Assembly: GCF_001684965.1 (NCBI RefSeq)
Contig: NZ_MAYG01000001.1
Span: 3,038,001-3,102,000, forward strand
Direction of reading: 5' to 3'
Length of the DNA: 64,000 bases
Source: Chryseobacterium arthrosphaerae
GTDB lineage: Bacteria; Bacteroidota; Bacteroidia; Flavobacteriales; Weeksellaceae
Shown here: positions 9,118-19,333 of the stretch, piece by piece
How positions within the stretch are numbered: the first letter of the stretch is position 1
Layout: each line of letters opens with the position of its first letter
The notes under the pieces: generated by a model
Told to the model about the DNA's origin: nothing
Databases searched by the model: none
Seen by the model: only the letters and a program-made list of their open reading frames with translations
Program-made: the position numbers and the translations under genes

Positions 9118-10222
9118 TGATAGTAATTGTTAAAGCAATTTTATACTGATCATTTTCTTTCGGTCCGGAATAAAATTCATACTGGTCAGGATAAAATCTT
9201 TCCAATATATGAATAATTGCTTCATTACCCAATCCGTGATAATCAGATTCAGCTCCACGTATTCTGTTTTTCCCTACAGAATTTATAATTTCAAAATACA
9301 GTTCAGAGCGCTCAATAGTACAGAATAATTTTATAAAACCATGATCATCCTCTCCTATTGCTGAATGTTTCAGGGCATTTTCAAATAAGGTAAGAAGTAT
9401 TGCAGACGGGATTTCAGCAATCTCAAATTCTTCCTGATCTTCAAGATCCATGACAATATCAAGCTGGTTATTGTATTTAAGCTGGTATAAAGCCGCAAGC
9501 GCTTTCAGGGAAGAAAATTCCTGGGAAACCGTTACTTTTTCTTTTCCGCTGTCATAAATAATATATTTCAGAAGTTTGCTCAACTGCAAAATAGAATCCG
9601 ATGTTTTCTCAGAATGGGTAAAACTGTTAGCATATATATTATTCAGGGTATTCAGCAAAAAATGTGGATTCAGTTTAGACTTCAGCAAATCGAGATAAAG
9701 CTGGTCTTTTTCTTCTCCAAGGCTGATCACATCCTGTTCTATAAGAAATTTGTCTTTGGTAATCCCCAAAAAAGCGCCCACCAGAATGATAATCCCCTGC
9801 GAGATGTATACATTATAAAGAAAACCTACATGATACCCTTTTTCGGTGAAATCTATCTGAAAAACTGCTGGCTCCCACAGAATCCTGAAAAGACTGGACC
9901 CTAAAAAAAGTATTAAAGCATAGAGGATAAACTCAGGGTACTTATTAGATAAATAGAAACGGGGAACCAGATAATAGTACACCAGATAATAAATTCCAAC
10001 ATTGAAAATTGTATTCAAAATAATGCTTATCACCAACTGGGTTGAATCCAGGAAGTAGTTTTCGGTGAAATAAGTCATCAGAATGAAGATAAAAAAGAAA
10101 AAAATATGCTGAAACCTCAACAAAAATTTCCACCGGTATTTCATAAGGCTTTCCAGAATTTTACCACTAAATAAAATCCTGATAATCAATAATATAATAA
10201 TAAAATTAATGATTAAAAACAT
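9110..10222 (-). CDS. LytS-type sensor histidine kinase (membrane)
   Basis: 370 residues from the ATG at 10222; a TTG at 10234 is in frame but a membrane segment starts right at the ATG. Four to five transmembrane segments cover roughly residues 1-165. The cytoplasmic part has the His-kinase box LNPHFLLNTLNN (phospho-acceptor His) followed by an HATPase region with LLTLFENALKH (N box) and a degenerate GLGNEAIIHIL at the C-terminus. This is the architecture of LytS/YehU-type kinases without a large sensor domain. Paired with the LytTR regulator by overlap. Confidence 0.9.
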   Translation of the reverse strand: MFLIINFIIILLIIRILFSGKILESLMKYRWKFLLRFQHIFFFFIFILMTYFTENYFLDSTQLVISIILNTIFNVGIYYLVYYYLVPRFYLSNKYPEFILYALILFLGSSLFRILWEPAVFQIDFTEKGYHVGFLYNVYISQGIIILVGAFLGITKDKFLIEQDVISLGEEKDQLYLDLLKSKLNPHFLLNTLNNIYANSFTHSEKTSDSILQLSKLLKYIIYDSGKEKVTVSQEFSSLKALAALYQLKYNNQLDIVMDLEDQEEFEIAEIPSAILLTLFENALKHSAIGEDDHGFIKLFCTIERSELYFEIINSVGKNRIRGAESDYHGLGNEAIIHILERFYPDQYEFYSGPKENDQYKIALTITING

Positions 10223-10247
10223 AGTCCATACCAATTTTGAAACGCAT

Positions 10248-10255
10248 CAAATATA
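10248..10255 (-). promoter_or_regulatory. Candidate -7 box of the two-component operon
   Basis: On the minus strand TATATTTG, an exact TAnnTTTG match, lies 25 bp before the chosen kinase start at 10222. This supports that start over the TTG further upstream. Confidence 0.45.
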
Positions 10256-10337
10256 AATATCTTTTTGTCTCAAAATGCAGTTCGTTGAGAAAAACTGTCA
10301 TTGATTGAAAAAATCCAGGCCCGTTCTTCCTAATAAA

Positions 10338-10345
10338 TATATTTG
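10338..10345 (+). promoter_or_regulatory. Candidate -7 box of the transporter cluster
   Basis: TATATTTG on the plus strand, 28 bp before the DUF2490 gene start. Together with the minus-strand box at 10248-10255 it makes 10223-10373 a divergent promoter region shared by regulator and transporter operons. Confidence 0.45.
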
Positions 10346-10373
10346 AGAAACCGCAATATTAATCAAATATTAC

Positions 10374-11069
10374 ATGAAACTTAATATACAATTCACGCTT
10401 ATTTTGTCATTTTGTTTGCTCAACAGCCTTTTATACAGTCAGAGCAAAGACAATTATAATATGTGGTTTCAGTACCTGATGTCGGCAAAGATTACTGATA
10501 AAAGTACTTTAACTGCGCTTACCCAATACCGTTCTTTCGATCTGGCTTATGACACAAGGCTTTTTCTGGTGAATGCCTATGTAGATTATGAAGTGGCAGA
10601 AAATATAAGACCTGCCGCAGGGGCAATGTTTCTGATCCTTGAATCTTATAACGCTGACGATTCTAAAAAAATACGGTATGAAAAAAGACCTTTTCAACAG
10701 GTAACTGCTGAGTATTACATTGGAAGAACATCAATCTCCAACCGTCTCCGGGTGGAAGAACGTTTTATCAGCAATCCTGATGAATTTGAGGTAAGAATCC
10801 GGTATCTGATCTCCGTCCGCATTCCTTTCAATAAAAAGGGAGAAAAGGAAAAACTCTACGGCATTCTGAAAAATGAAATAAGAATGAATGTTGATAAGCT
10901 GGAACCTTTCGACAGCAACCGTATTACGGCAGGTCTTGGAATAAAATTAGGAAAAAACTCTGCATTGGAGCTTGCCTTCATCAATCAGCTGGAAACCAAA
11001 AAAACGAGTAATTACGGATTTATAGGTTTCAGAAACAGTTTCGACTGGAGAAAAAAGAAACAACAATAA
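10374..11069 (+). CDS. DUF2490 outer-membrane beta-barrel protein
   Basis: 231 residues with a signal peptide (start MKLNIQFTLILSFCLLNSL, cleavage near LYSQ). Alternating amphipathic strands follow, with NMWFQYL near the N-terminus, LRVEERF in the middle and a terminal strand ending FGFRNSFDWR-like (YGFIGFRNSFDWR), typical of DUF2490 barrels. It is the first gene of a cluster with citrate and dicarboxylate transporters, so a role as an outer-membrane route for organic acids is plausible but inferred. Confidence 0.82.
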   Translation: MKLNIQFTLILSFCLLNSLLYSQSKDNYNMWFQYLMSAKITDKSTLTALTQYRSFDLAYDTRLFLVNAYVDYEVAENIRPAAGAMFLILESYNADDSKKIRYEKRPFQQVTAEYYIGRTSISNRLRVEERFISNPDEFEVRIRYLISVRIPFNKKGEKEKLYGILKNEIRMNVDKLEPFDSNRITAGLGIKLGKNSALELAFINQLETKKTSNYGFIGFRNSFDWRKKKQQ

Positions 11070-11093
11070 CCTCATTAATATTTACATAAAACT

Positions 11094-12380
11094 ATGCTTA
11101 CATTTCTTGGTTTTTTAATGATTTTCATCTTCATGATTCTCATCATGAACAAAAAAATGACTCCGCTTACGGCATTGGTCATCGTTCCTGTGGCCATTGC
11201 TCTTATTGCGGGTTTTGGCCCGCAGCTTGGGGATATGATGAAAAACGGTGTCAAAGAAATAGCTCTAACGGGTGTTATGCTGATCTTTGCCATCCTTTAT
11301 TTCAGTTTAATGATAGATACCGGGCTTTTTGAACCTCTTGTCAATATAATTTTAAAAGCCGTTGGAGATAATCCCGTTAAAACAACAATAGGAACCGCTG
11401 TTCTTACCGCACTGGTTTCATTGGATGGTGACGGCTCATCCACTTATTTGATTGTGGTGGCTGCAATGCTTCCGCTATACAAAAAACAGGGCATGAATCC
11501 TCTGGTGCTTACCTGTATCATTATGCTTGCCGGTCAGATTATGAATATTCTTCCTTGGGGAGGTCCCACAGCAAGGGTAATGAGCTCTCTGAAGCTGGGG
11601 CACACCGAAATCTTTGTTCCGATGATTCCGATTATGACAATAGGCATCCTGTGGGTGATATTTGTAGCCTATATTTTGGGCAGGAGAGAAAAAATAAGAA
11701 TTGCAAAACATGGTAAATTTACAGGTTACAACAGCAATGATATTATTGGGGAAGCTGATCCTGCACTCCGCCGCCCGAAACTGATCCTGATCAATCTTGC
11801 CCTTACCATTACCCTTTTAGTGGTTATGATCCTGGATATTGTTCCATTGGGAATTGCCTTTATGATTGCTTTCTGTATTGCCTCTATCATCAATTATCCC
11901 AAATTGAAAGACCAGCAGAAAATAATATCCAAACATGCAGGAAACGCATTATCTGTAGCGGGAATGATTTTCGGTGCCGGAATTTTCACGGGAATCCTTA
12001 ACGGATCAGGTATTATGCAGGCAATGGGAAACAGTATGATAGAAATAGTTCCCAAGAGCTGGGGAGGTTATATGAATATCGTAACCGCTTTATTCAGTAT
12101 TCCGTTTACTTTTTTCCTGTCGAATGATGCTTATTATTTTGGGATACTGCCTATCATTGTTGCTACCGGTCATGAATTGGGAATTGCACCTGAAATATTA
12201 GGGCGGGCAAGTCTTATCGGACAGGGCTCACACCTCCTCAGCCCATTGGTGCCTTCTACCTATCTGCTGGTATCACTGGCAGGTGTAGAGTTTTCTGATC
12301 ACTTAAAATATACACTGAAATGGGCCTTGGGATCATCCATCATTATGCTGGTGAGTGCATTGATTCTCGGTATTATATAA
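11094..12380 (+). CDS. CitMHS-family citrate/metal-citrate transporter
   Basis: 428 residues and about twelve hydrophobic segments. The CitMHS signature regions are visible: an N-terminal TPLTALVIVPVAIALI, SLDGDGSSTYLIV, and the conserved PWGGPTARV in the middle, followed by a second half with GAGIFTGILNGSG and SNDAYYFGILPI. Family members import citrate complexed with divalent cations in symport with protons. It lies 24 bp after the DUF2490 gene and 43 bp before a second carboxylate transporter, so this looks like an organic-acid uptake operon, perhaps under the adjacent two-component system. Confidence 0.92.
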   Translation: MLTFLGFLMIFIFMILIMNKKMTPLTALVIVPVAIALIAGFGPQLGDMMKNGVKEIALTGVMLIFAILYFSLMIDTGLFEPLVNIILKAVGDNPVKTTIGTAVLTALVSLDGDGSSTYLIVVAAMLPLYKKQGMNPLVLTCIIMLAGQIMNILPWGGPTARVMSSLKLGHTEIFVPMIPIMTIGILWVIFVAYILGRREKIRIAKHGKFTGYNSNDIIGEADPALRRPKLILINLALTITLLVVMILDIVPLGIAFMIAFCIASIINYPKLKDQQKIISKHAGNALSVAGMIFGAGIFTGILNGSGIMQAMGNSMIEIVPKSWGGYMNIVTALFSIPFTFFLSNDAYYFGILPIIVATGHELGIAPEILGRASLIGQGSHLLSPLVPSTYLLVSLAGVEFSDHLKYTLKWALGSSIIMLVSALILGII

Positions 12381-12423
12381 GGTTATATCTTTGAACTTCG
12401 TAATCTTATTCTACAAAAAGTGA

Positions 12424-13635
12424 ATGATGAAACCTATTAAGCAAAAAACATTTACAGACTCTTATTTAAGGAACCTTACGCTGTATGTTTTCACGGCTAT
12501 TATCTGTGGAGCATTAACGGGTTATTATTTTCCGGAAGTCAGTAAACACCTGGAAACGGTAAGCAGTTATTTTTTCATGCTTCTGGAGATTTTGATTATT
12601 CCCATTATTTTCATTGCAGTAACGTATGGGGTAAGCTATATTTTCAGCACTAAAAATGCATTTAAAATTGTAAGCCAGATGGTGATCTATTTCTTAATCA
12701 TCACTTCCATCAGTATTTTATTGGGTATCGGGTCGGGTCTTCTTTTAAAACCGGGAGCGAATACCGGAATTATTATTTCTTCCCACAGAGCACTTCCTGA
12801 AAGGTTTTTAACAAAGACTACAAATCCTTTACAGATCAGCAATTATGTACTTTTTCTATTAATATCCCTAACGGCTGGAGTCCTGATTGGTCTTTCGAAG
12901 AAAAAGAATGATATTCTTAAAGTTATAGACTCAGGAAGGAATTTGTTTTTTAAACTTATCAAGTATGTTTATATATTTCTTCCGATAGTCATTTTCTGCA
13001 ATATTGCATATGGAATTTCGGTGTATGGTATTAATACTTTATTGCCGTTAAGTAAAATTGTGGCCACGGTATACCTTACCAGTGTATTTTTTATATTCGG
13101 AATATTAGGGATTATCACAGCTTACTTTAAAATCAATCTCTGGGATTTCCTGATCAGCATCAAGGAAGAAATCATCCTGGTAGTCGCCACTTCTTCGTCC
13201 AAGATGGCATTTCCTATGATTTTTGATAAAATGGAATCACAGGGATATGACCGGAAAATTCTTCGTCTTATTATTCCCCTCGGATACAATTTTAATCTGG
13301 CGGGAGCGTGCATCTACCTTTCCATTTCATGTATTTTCCTGATCCAGTTCTATAATATTCCGCTTACGGTAAAAGATTATTTTTGGCTTTTCATCACCAT
13401 TTCAATTGCTTCCAAAACCGCTTCGGGAGTACCCGGGTCAGGCTTCCTTGCCCTGATGTTTACCTTAAGCCGGTTCGGAAAAATCCCCACCACAGATCTT
13501 GCGCTGTTGTACAGTGTGGACCGCTTTATGAATGAGGCCAGATCTGTTACCAATTTCATAGGCATTTCAGTTTCTGCTGCTATTATTTCAAAACTTAACC
13601 AAAATACTATTCCTTTAAAAAATGATGTTTCCTGA
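12424..13635 (+). CDS. Dicarboxylate/amino acid:cation symporter (DAACS family)
   Basis: 403-residue membrane protein resembling GltP/DctA transporters. Eight or more hydrophobic segments are visible. The family's hairpin regions appear as VATSSSKMAFPMIF (serine-rich hairpin HP1), YNFNLAGACIYL (the NxxG-type TM7 motif) and SKTASGVPGSGFLAL (HP2). Two ATG codons are adjacent at 12424 and 12427. Its 3' end overlaps the TerC-family gene by 14 nt, indicating coupling. Probable substrate is a C4-dicarboxylate or acidic amino acid; exact specificity cannot be read from the sequence. Confidence 0.88.
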   Translation: MMKPIKQKTFTDSYLRNLTLYVFTAIICGALTGYYFPEVSKHLETVSSYFFMLLEILIIPIIFIAVTYGVSYIFSTKNAFKIVSQMVIYFLIITSISILLGIGSGLLLKPGANTGIIISSHRALPERFLTKTTNPLQISNYVLFLLISLTAGVLIGLSKKKNDILKVIDSGRNLFFKLIKYVYIFLPIVIFCNIAYGISVYGINTLLPLSKIVATVYLTSVFFIFGILGIITAYFKINLWDFLISIKEEIILVVATSSSKMAFPMIFDKMESQGYDRKILRLIIPLGYNFNLAGACIYLSISCIFLIQFYNIPLTVKDYFWLFITISIASKTASGVPGSGFLALMFTLSRFGKIPTTDLALLYSVDRFMNEARSVTNFIGISVSAAIISKLNQNTIPLKNDVS

Positions 13636-14413
13636 TTTCACCCACCTTTTAAATGACATATTACAAAACCCAGCAAAATCGATAGCCATTATCGGCAATC
13701 TTATCCTTATCGAAAGCCTTCTCTCTGTAGACAATGCAGCCGTATTGGCAACCATCGTCATGGATCTTCCCGAAAACCAAAGAAAAAAAGCTTTGAAATA
13801 CGGAATCCTCGGGGCCTATGTATTCCGCGGACTGGCTCTTATTTTTGCTTCTGTGCTGATTTCCGTGTGGTGGCTGAAACCGCTGGGAGGGTTGTACTTA
13901 ATTTATATTTCCGTTGACTGGTTTATTAAAAAAATAAAAAACACAAGTGATGATGAAAGTCCGGAAGAAAACCCCAACAAAGAATCCGGTTGGCTGTATA
14001 AAAATTCAATTGGATTGTTGGGGCAATTCTGGGCTACGGTTGCCATTGTAGAAGTAATGGATCTTGCTTTTTCCATAGATAATGTTTTTGCGGCAGTCGC
14101 TTTTTCAGACAATTTACTTCTGATTACTTTGGGAGTTTTTATAGGAATTTTAGCCATGAGATTTATCGCGCAGTGGTTTGTACGCCTTATGGAGGTATTC
14201 CCTTTCCTGGAAACTGTCGCTTTTATTGTAATTGCAGTTTTAGGCGTTAAACTAAGTCTTTCATTACATGAACACTTCTACCCCGCTACGGCCTTTGCCA
14301 GGTTTTTGACCGGTCATACCATGGAAATTCTGGTTTCCGTCATTACTGTTCTTTTGTTTGTAGTGCCTGTAGCTACCAGCTATCTGTTCGGATTTCCCTC
14401 CCGTAAAAAATAA
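13622..14413 (+). CDS. TerC-family integral membrane protein
   Basis: 263 residues with seven or so hydrophobic segments and the two family motifs with buried acidic residues, SLLSVDNAAVLA in the first third and LAFSIDNVFAAV in the second half. TerC proteins are linked to tellurite resistance and, more recently in the literature, to manganese export. The gene overlaps the symporter gene by 14 nt. A second ATG at 13625 is equally possible as a start. Co-occurrence with a metal-citrate type transporter hints at divalent metal balance, which is inference. Confidence 0.88.
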   Translation: MMFPDFTHLLNDILQNPAKSIAIIGNLILIESLLSVDNAAVLATIVMDLPENQRKKALKYGILGAYVFRGLALIFASVLISVWWLKPLGGLYLIYISVDWFIKKIKNTSDDESPEENPNKESGWLYKNSIGLLGQFWATVAIVEVMDLAFSIDNVFAAVAFSDNLLLITLGVFIGILAMRFIAQWFVRLMEVFPFLETVAFIVIAVLGVKLSLSLHEHFYPATAFARFLTGHTMEILVSVITVLLFVVPVATSYLFGFPSRKK

Positions 14414-14439
14414 TTTTTCTGCCAAATTTTCACATTCGG

Positions 14440-14490
14440 AGATAAAATTCTGCCATTTCATCCATCAATGTCTCATGGCATACATTTAGA
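14440..14490 (+). promoter_or_regulatory. Candidate groES promoter region
   Basis: Upstream of groES the segment has two direct TTCTGCCA copies (about 14417 and 14448), an inverted TGCCAT...ATGGCA pair and TACATTTA at 14481-14488, close to the TAnnTTTG -7 box. No CIRCE element (TTAGCACTC-N9-GAGTGCTAA) is present. This is a candidate heat-shock promoter based on position and motif only. Confidence 0.4.
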
Positions 14491-14528
14491 GAATTAGAAG
14501 ACAGAAATAATTAAAAAATAAATATATT

Positions 14529-14807
14529 ATGTCAGTAAACTTTAAACCATTGGCAGACAGAGTTCTGGTAGAGCCAATCGCAGCAGAAACTAAAACAGCT
14601 TCAGGTATTATTATCCCGGACACTGCAAAGGAAAAGCCGCAAGAAGGTACTGTAGTGGCAGTAGGTCCTGGTAAAAAAGACGAGCCTACAACTGTTCAGG
14701 TAGGTGACAAAGTTCTTTATGGTAAATATTCAGGTTCTGAATTGAAGTTAGAAGGGAAAGATTACTTAATCGTAAGAGAAGCTGACTTATTGGGAATCAT
14801 CGGGTAA
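14529..14807 (+). CDS. groES: Co-chaperonin GroES
   Basis: 92-residue Hsp10 with the standard features: N-terminal [12 protein letters not shown], the mobile loop around [18 protein letters not shown], and the C-terminal [20 protein letters not shown]. It caps GroEL rings during ATP-driven folding in the cytoplasm. Length and sequence are typical. In most bacteria groEL follows within about 50-100 bp; here another gene and repeats lie between the two (see the four-helix-bundle gene). Confidence 0.98.
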   Translation: MSVNFKPLADRVLVEPIAAETKTASGIIIPDTAKEKPQEGTVVAVGPGKKDEPTTVQVGDKVLYGKYSGSELKLEGKDYLIVREADLLGIIG

Positions 14808-14848
14808 GCATCTCGCTATTGGCTTCTGGCAAATGGCTTTTTCTGCTT
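14807..14848 (+). repeat. Degenerate GCTnTTGGC heptad repeat, left flank
   Basis: Short imperfect repeats of the kind GCTATTGGC-TTCTGGC-AAATGGC-TTTTTCTGC start at the groES stop codon. They are related in inverted orientation to the repeats at 15240-15285 on the other side of the inserted gene. Confidence 0.5.
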
Positions 14849-14860
14849 AGAAATTAATTC

Positions 14861-15217
14861 ATGAGAGATTTTAAAAAATTCGAAGTTTGGAAATTAAGTC
14901 ATCAATTGACTTTAAAAATTTATACTTCAACCAGGAGCTTTCCAAAAGAGGAAATTTTTGGACTCACCTCTCAAATCAGAAGATCATTTGCATCTATAGG
15001 ATATAATATTTCTGAAGGAAGCGGCAGAAATTCAGATAAAGAATTTGCCAACTTCATCAATATTGCACTAGGATCCTCCAACGAAGCCGAAAACCAATTA
15101 ATTCTTGCTAAAGATTTAGGATACATTCATGAAAATGATTACCAAAATCTTCTGGAAGAATTAACAATATTAAAAAAGAAGCTTGTAACCCTATGGAACA
15201 GGCTCAATGGAAATTAA
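14861..15217 (+). CDS. Four-helix-bundle protein (23S rRNA IVP / Avd-like)
   Basis: 118 residues, all helical. It carries the family hallmarks: an N-terminal FKKFEVWKLSHQL, the central FGLTSQIRRSFASI and NISEGSGR, and a C-terminal lysine-rich helix. Relatives are encoded in intervening sequences of 23S rRNA genes and, as Avd, in diversity-generating retroelements; many others are orphans of unknown role. No reverse transcriptase or variable-repeat gene is visible here. It sits between groES and groEL in the same direction and is flanked by inverted heptad repeats, so it looks like an insertion into the operon rather than an ancestral member. Confidence 0.88.
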   Translation: MRDFKKFEVWKLSHQLTLKIYTSTRSFPKEEIFGLTSQIRRSFASIGYNISEGSGRNSDKEFANFINIALGSSNEAENQLILAKDLGYIHENDYQNLLEELTILKKKLVTLWNRLNGN

Positions 15218-15231
15218 AAAATTAAAGTTAA

Positions 15232-16911
<1,680 letters not shown>

Positions 16912-16941
16912 TAGCGTGTCGCTGAGACAATTTAATATATT

Positions 16942-16966
16942 AACCGTTCTACTTTGTAGAGCGGTT
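16942..16966 (+). terminator. groEL terminator
   Basis: Stem AACCGTTCTAC / GTAGAGCGGTT (one G-T pair), 3-nt loop, followed by six T. Variant copies of this terminator occur at 17801-17826 and 22926-22952, where the stem is repaired to AACCGCTCTAC or changed in both arms. Confidence 0.85.
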
Positions 16967-17117
16967 TTTTATATTGTTTTATAGTATTAAATATTTGATT
17001 CAGGGATTTAGCACCTTGTAAGACAAAAATAACCAAGAAACATACTTTTCAAAAGTTGCAAAGTTTCATATATTTGATAATTGGACTTTATTTAAAAAGA
17101 AAATCAATAAAAATGTA

Positions 17118-17609
17118 ATGATACTAAAAGTAAAAAATTATTTTATCGTTTTATTTAGAATTGGACTCTCTTTCATTACATTCCCTTTGCCATTTATTTT
17201 TACGCAAGGGGCATATCAAAATATGATTTCGAAAGGTCATTATTTATGGTTTAGTTACTTTATTTTAATCTTTCTATTTATGATATACCTGGTAGGAAAA
17301 AAGAATTATTATGAATTGATACGAGCCAAGATTCAAAACGAAAATCTAGTCTATTATAACTTCTTATTAATTAAGAAAGCTTTACACTTAAAAGATATTC
17401 TCGGCTATAAAAATGGGATTGATGATGATGGGAATGAATTTATAAGCCTATTCAACAATCAAAATAGAAAAATCGCAACGTTAAAAGTAAATATATATTC
17501 CAATTTACCTGAATTTGTAGAATCTTTACATTGTGAACATATTGGATATGAATTAACCTCTTTCCAAAATGTGATTGAGAAGATTAAAAAACTTTTTAGA
17601 AATACATAA
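17118..17609 (+). CDS. Membrane protein of unknown function
   Basis: 163 residues with two N-terminal hydrophobic segments (roughly residues 10-30 and 42-58) and a cytoplasmic part of mixed structure: YYELIRAKIQ, GYKNGIDDDGNEFISLF, and a positively charged end. It resembles small PH-like or 'EbsA/DUF'-type membrane proteins of Bacteroidota in layout, but I recognise no family. Codon use is more AT-rich than groEL. It is the first gene between groEL and the array of palindromic elements, and the first element (17671) begins 62 bp after its stop. Confidence 0.7.
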   Translation: MILKVKNYFIVLFRIGLSFITFPLPFIFTQGAYQNMISKGHYLWFSYFILIFLFMIYLVGKKNYYELIRAKIQNENLVYYNFLLIKKALHLKDILGYKNGIDDDGNEFISLFNNQNRKIATLKVNIYSNLPEFVESLHCEHIGYELTSFQNVIEKIKKLFRNT

Positions 17610-17638
17610 ACTTCATACAAAACTATTCTACATCAAAT

Positions 17639-17671
17639 ATGCTTCAATCTTTTTATCACTGAAGTAAAGAG
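17639..17671 (+). pseudogene. groEL 3'-end fragment C
   Basis: TTATCACTGAAGTAAAGAGC (17652-17671) matches the groEL segment ending at base 16863 with one mismatch; an ATGCTTC at 17639 may mark the same copy with an internal deletion. It is cut off exactly where palindromic element 1 starts. Non-coding remnant. Confidence 0.75.
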
Positions 17672-17783
17672 CCCCCGCTACCGCACGATTGTATCGTGTG
17701 GCTTCCGCTCTCAGATTATATCATTAGAATGTTTAATTTATAATATTATAACCAAACAAAAGGATTCGTGCGGTAGCGGGGGC
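17671..17783 (+). repeat. Palindromic element, copy 1
   Basis: 113 bp bounded by perfect 18-bp inverted ends, GCCCCCGCTACCGCACGA and TCGTGCGGTAGCGGGGGC. Inside are a left hairpin CACGAT-TGT-ATCGTG and an AT-rich centre (GTTTAATTTATAATATTATAA); the right inner arm is degraded here. The left border joins a groEL fragment ending at groEL base 16863 and the right border joins groEL 3'-UTR-like sequence starting at the equivalent of 16921. Confidence 0.9.
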
Positions 17784-17842
17784 TGAAACAATTTAATATA
17801 CTAACCGCTCTACTTTTGTAGAGCGGTTTTATTATATTTGAC
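17782..17842 (+). promoter_or_regulatory. Copied groEL terminator plus conserved leader/promoter
   Basis: 17782-17830 copies the groEL 3' UTR, including terminator stem AACCGCTCTAC / GTAGAGCGGTT (perfect here). It is followed at once by TATATTTG (17833-17840), a -7 box, and a leader ACGAATAACTATGA that recurs before two other genes in the array (19467 and 22958). The unit would end upstream transcription and start that of the next gene. Confidence 0.6.
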
Positions 17843-17871
17843 GAATAACTATGATACATGAAAATAATCAA

Positions 17872-19311
17872 ATGAAAAGAACAGTACTTTTATTATTGAC
17901 CTTCTTTAATTTAACATTAATCAATGCCCAACATCTTTATCCCGAAAAATATAAAGATTGCAGTTTAAGCTCCTTCTGTCTTGACTGTGGTGAAACTAAA
18001 GCTAAACCTCAAAACTCAATAACAAATGAATTGCTGAACAAATTTGATAAAAAGAGTCTACATAAAATAACAGGAAAAATTGAAGTACAAATTTTAATTG
18101 ACGAAAAGGGCAAACCCTGCTTGCTAAGTTCATTAAACCAAACTAATATTTCCTCAAAAAAATTAGGTCTGCAGGATGCTATAAACTCAACAGCCAATTG
18201 GGAACCTGCGATTTCAGAAAATAAAAAAACAAATAGCTCTGTTTCGCTCATTTTTGAATTTGAAAACGGCAACTTTTCTGCAAAGCGCAGAGTTTTTGAT
18301 TTTAAAAACCAATCCAATGCAAAATCTGTTGGAACACCTGATATAAAAGGAACGAATAAAGAGAAACTTTCAAAAGAGTGGACTGTATTCACCCAACAAA
18401 ACTCAGAATTACCCTGGGATATGACAAGAGCTGTTGCGAATGATCTGGACAATAATATCTGGATTGGAACAGATAACGGCATTGTAAAAATCAATAATGA
18501 GAAATGGGAACATTTTAACTCGAAAAATACATTAATATCTTCTCCTCCTTATAATAAAAATGAAACAGCATCAGTACGAGATTTGGAAGTTGATAAAAAC
18601 AACAATAAATGGTTTGTTGCTGATTGGGATGTATATCGATATGACAATAAAAACTGGACAAAATACGACTCAATAAACTCTCCAATAAAGTGGGCAAGAA
18701 AAATATTTGTTGACCATTCAAATAATGTATGGTTTACATCCTGGAATGGTGTCGCAAAATTTGATGGAAAGAATTGGTCCGTAATTGACAAAAAAAATTC
18801 AAATCTACCCACTGACAAAATCCTTGGCGTTTATGTAGACAAGAAAGATAGGATTTGGATGGGAACCTTTGAAGGAAACGTAATGATTGAAAACGGGGAA
18901 ACGAAATTGCTGAATGATAAGAATTCGCCTTTATCAAAAGCGTACATTTCAAAAGTCTATGAAGATAAAAAAGGAAATTTATGGTTTGATTTATACAAAG
19001 GTAAATCAGATGAAGCTGGAATTTATGTATTAGATGAACAACAAAAATGGACCAGAATAAACCACCCGAATCGTAAAATGTTCAGTGAAAATACAATCAA
19101 TGATTTTTATTTGGATGAAGAAAGCAATTTGTTGTGGATAACATTAAACGGAGTTGGAGTTTTAAGCTATGATACAAACTCAAAAAAATGGGAAACTTAC
19201 ACTAATGAAAATTCAAACGTTCCAAGTATTCACTGTGAGAGAATAACGAAAGACAAAGATGGTTCGATCTGGATTGCGACTTATGCCGGAGTAATCAAAC
19301 TTAATAAATAA
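17872..19311 (+). CDS. Secreted two-component-regulator-propeller protein
   Basis: 479 residues from ATG 17872, which begins a signal peptide (MKRTVLLLLTFFNLTLINAQ); an ATG at 17851 in the conserved leader is in frame but would hide it. Residues about 55-115 resemble a TonB C-terminal domain (IEVQILIDEKGKPCL). The rest is a beta-propeller of Reg_prop-type repeats, each with a xxIWIGTDNGIVK-like strand: NNIWIGTDNG, NNKWFVADWD, NNVWFTSWNG, DRIWMGTFEG, GNLWFDLYKG, GSIWIATYAG. It lacks the kinase and regulator domains that follow such propellers in hybrid sensors, so it is a stand-alone exported propeller. It lies between elements 1 and 2. Confidence 0.85.
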   Translation: MKRTVLLLLTFFNLTLINAQHLYPEKYKDCSLSSFCLDCGETKAKPQNSITNELLNKFDKKSLHKITGKIEVQILIDEKGKPCLLSSLNQTNISSKKLGLQDAINSTANWEPAISENKKTNSSVSLIFEFENGNFSAKRRVFDFKNQSNAKSVGTPDIKGTNKEKLSKEWTVFTQQNSELPWDMTRAVANDLDNNIWIGTDNGIVKINNEKWEHFNSKNTLISSPPYNKNETASVRDLEVDKNNNKWFVADWDVYRYDNKNWTKYDSINSPIKWARKIFVDHSNNVWFTSWNGVAKFDGKNWSVIDKKNSNLPTDKILGVYVDKKDRIWMGTFEGNVMIENGETKLLNDKNSPLSKAYISKVYEDKKGNLWFDLYKGKSDEAGIYVLDEQQKWTRINHPNRKMFSENTINDFYLDEESNLLWITLNGVGVLSYDTNSKKWETYTNENSNVPSIHCERITKDKDGSIWIATYAGVIKLNK

Positions 19312-19333
19312 TATCTGTAAATAAAAAATCATT

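Noticed and set aside
14413..14529. CIRCE operator upstream of groES
   Set aside because: Neither TTAGCACTC nor its inverted partner is present.
14861..15217. Intervening sequence of a 23S rRNA gene
   Set aside because: The protein family is the one found in such sequences, but no rRNA sequence flanks the gene; groES and groEL do.
17851..17871. Start of the propeller gene at ATG 17851
   Set aside because: This ATG is in the leader shared by three array genes; the signal peptide starts at 17872.
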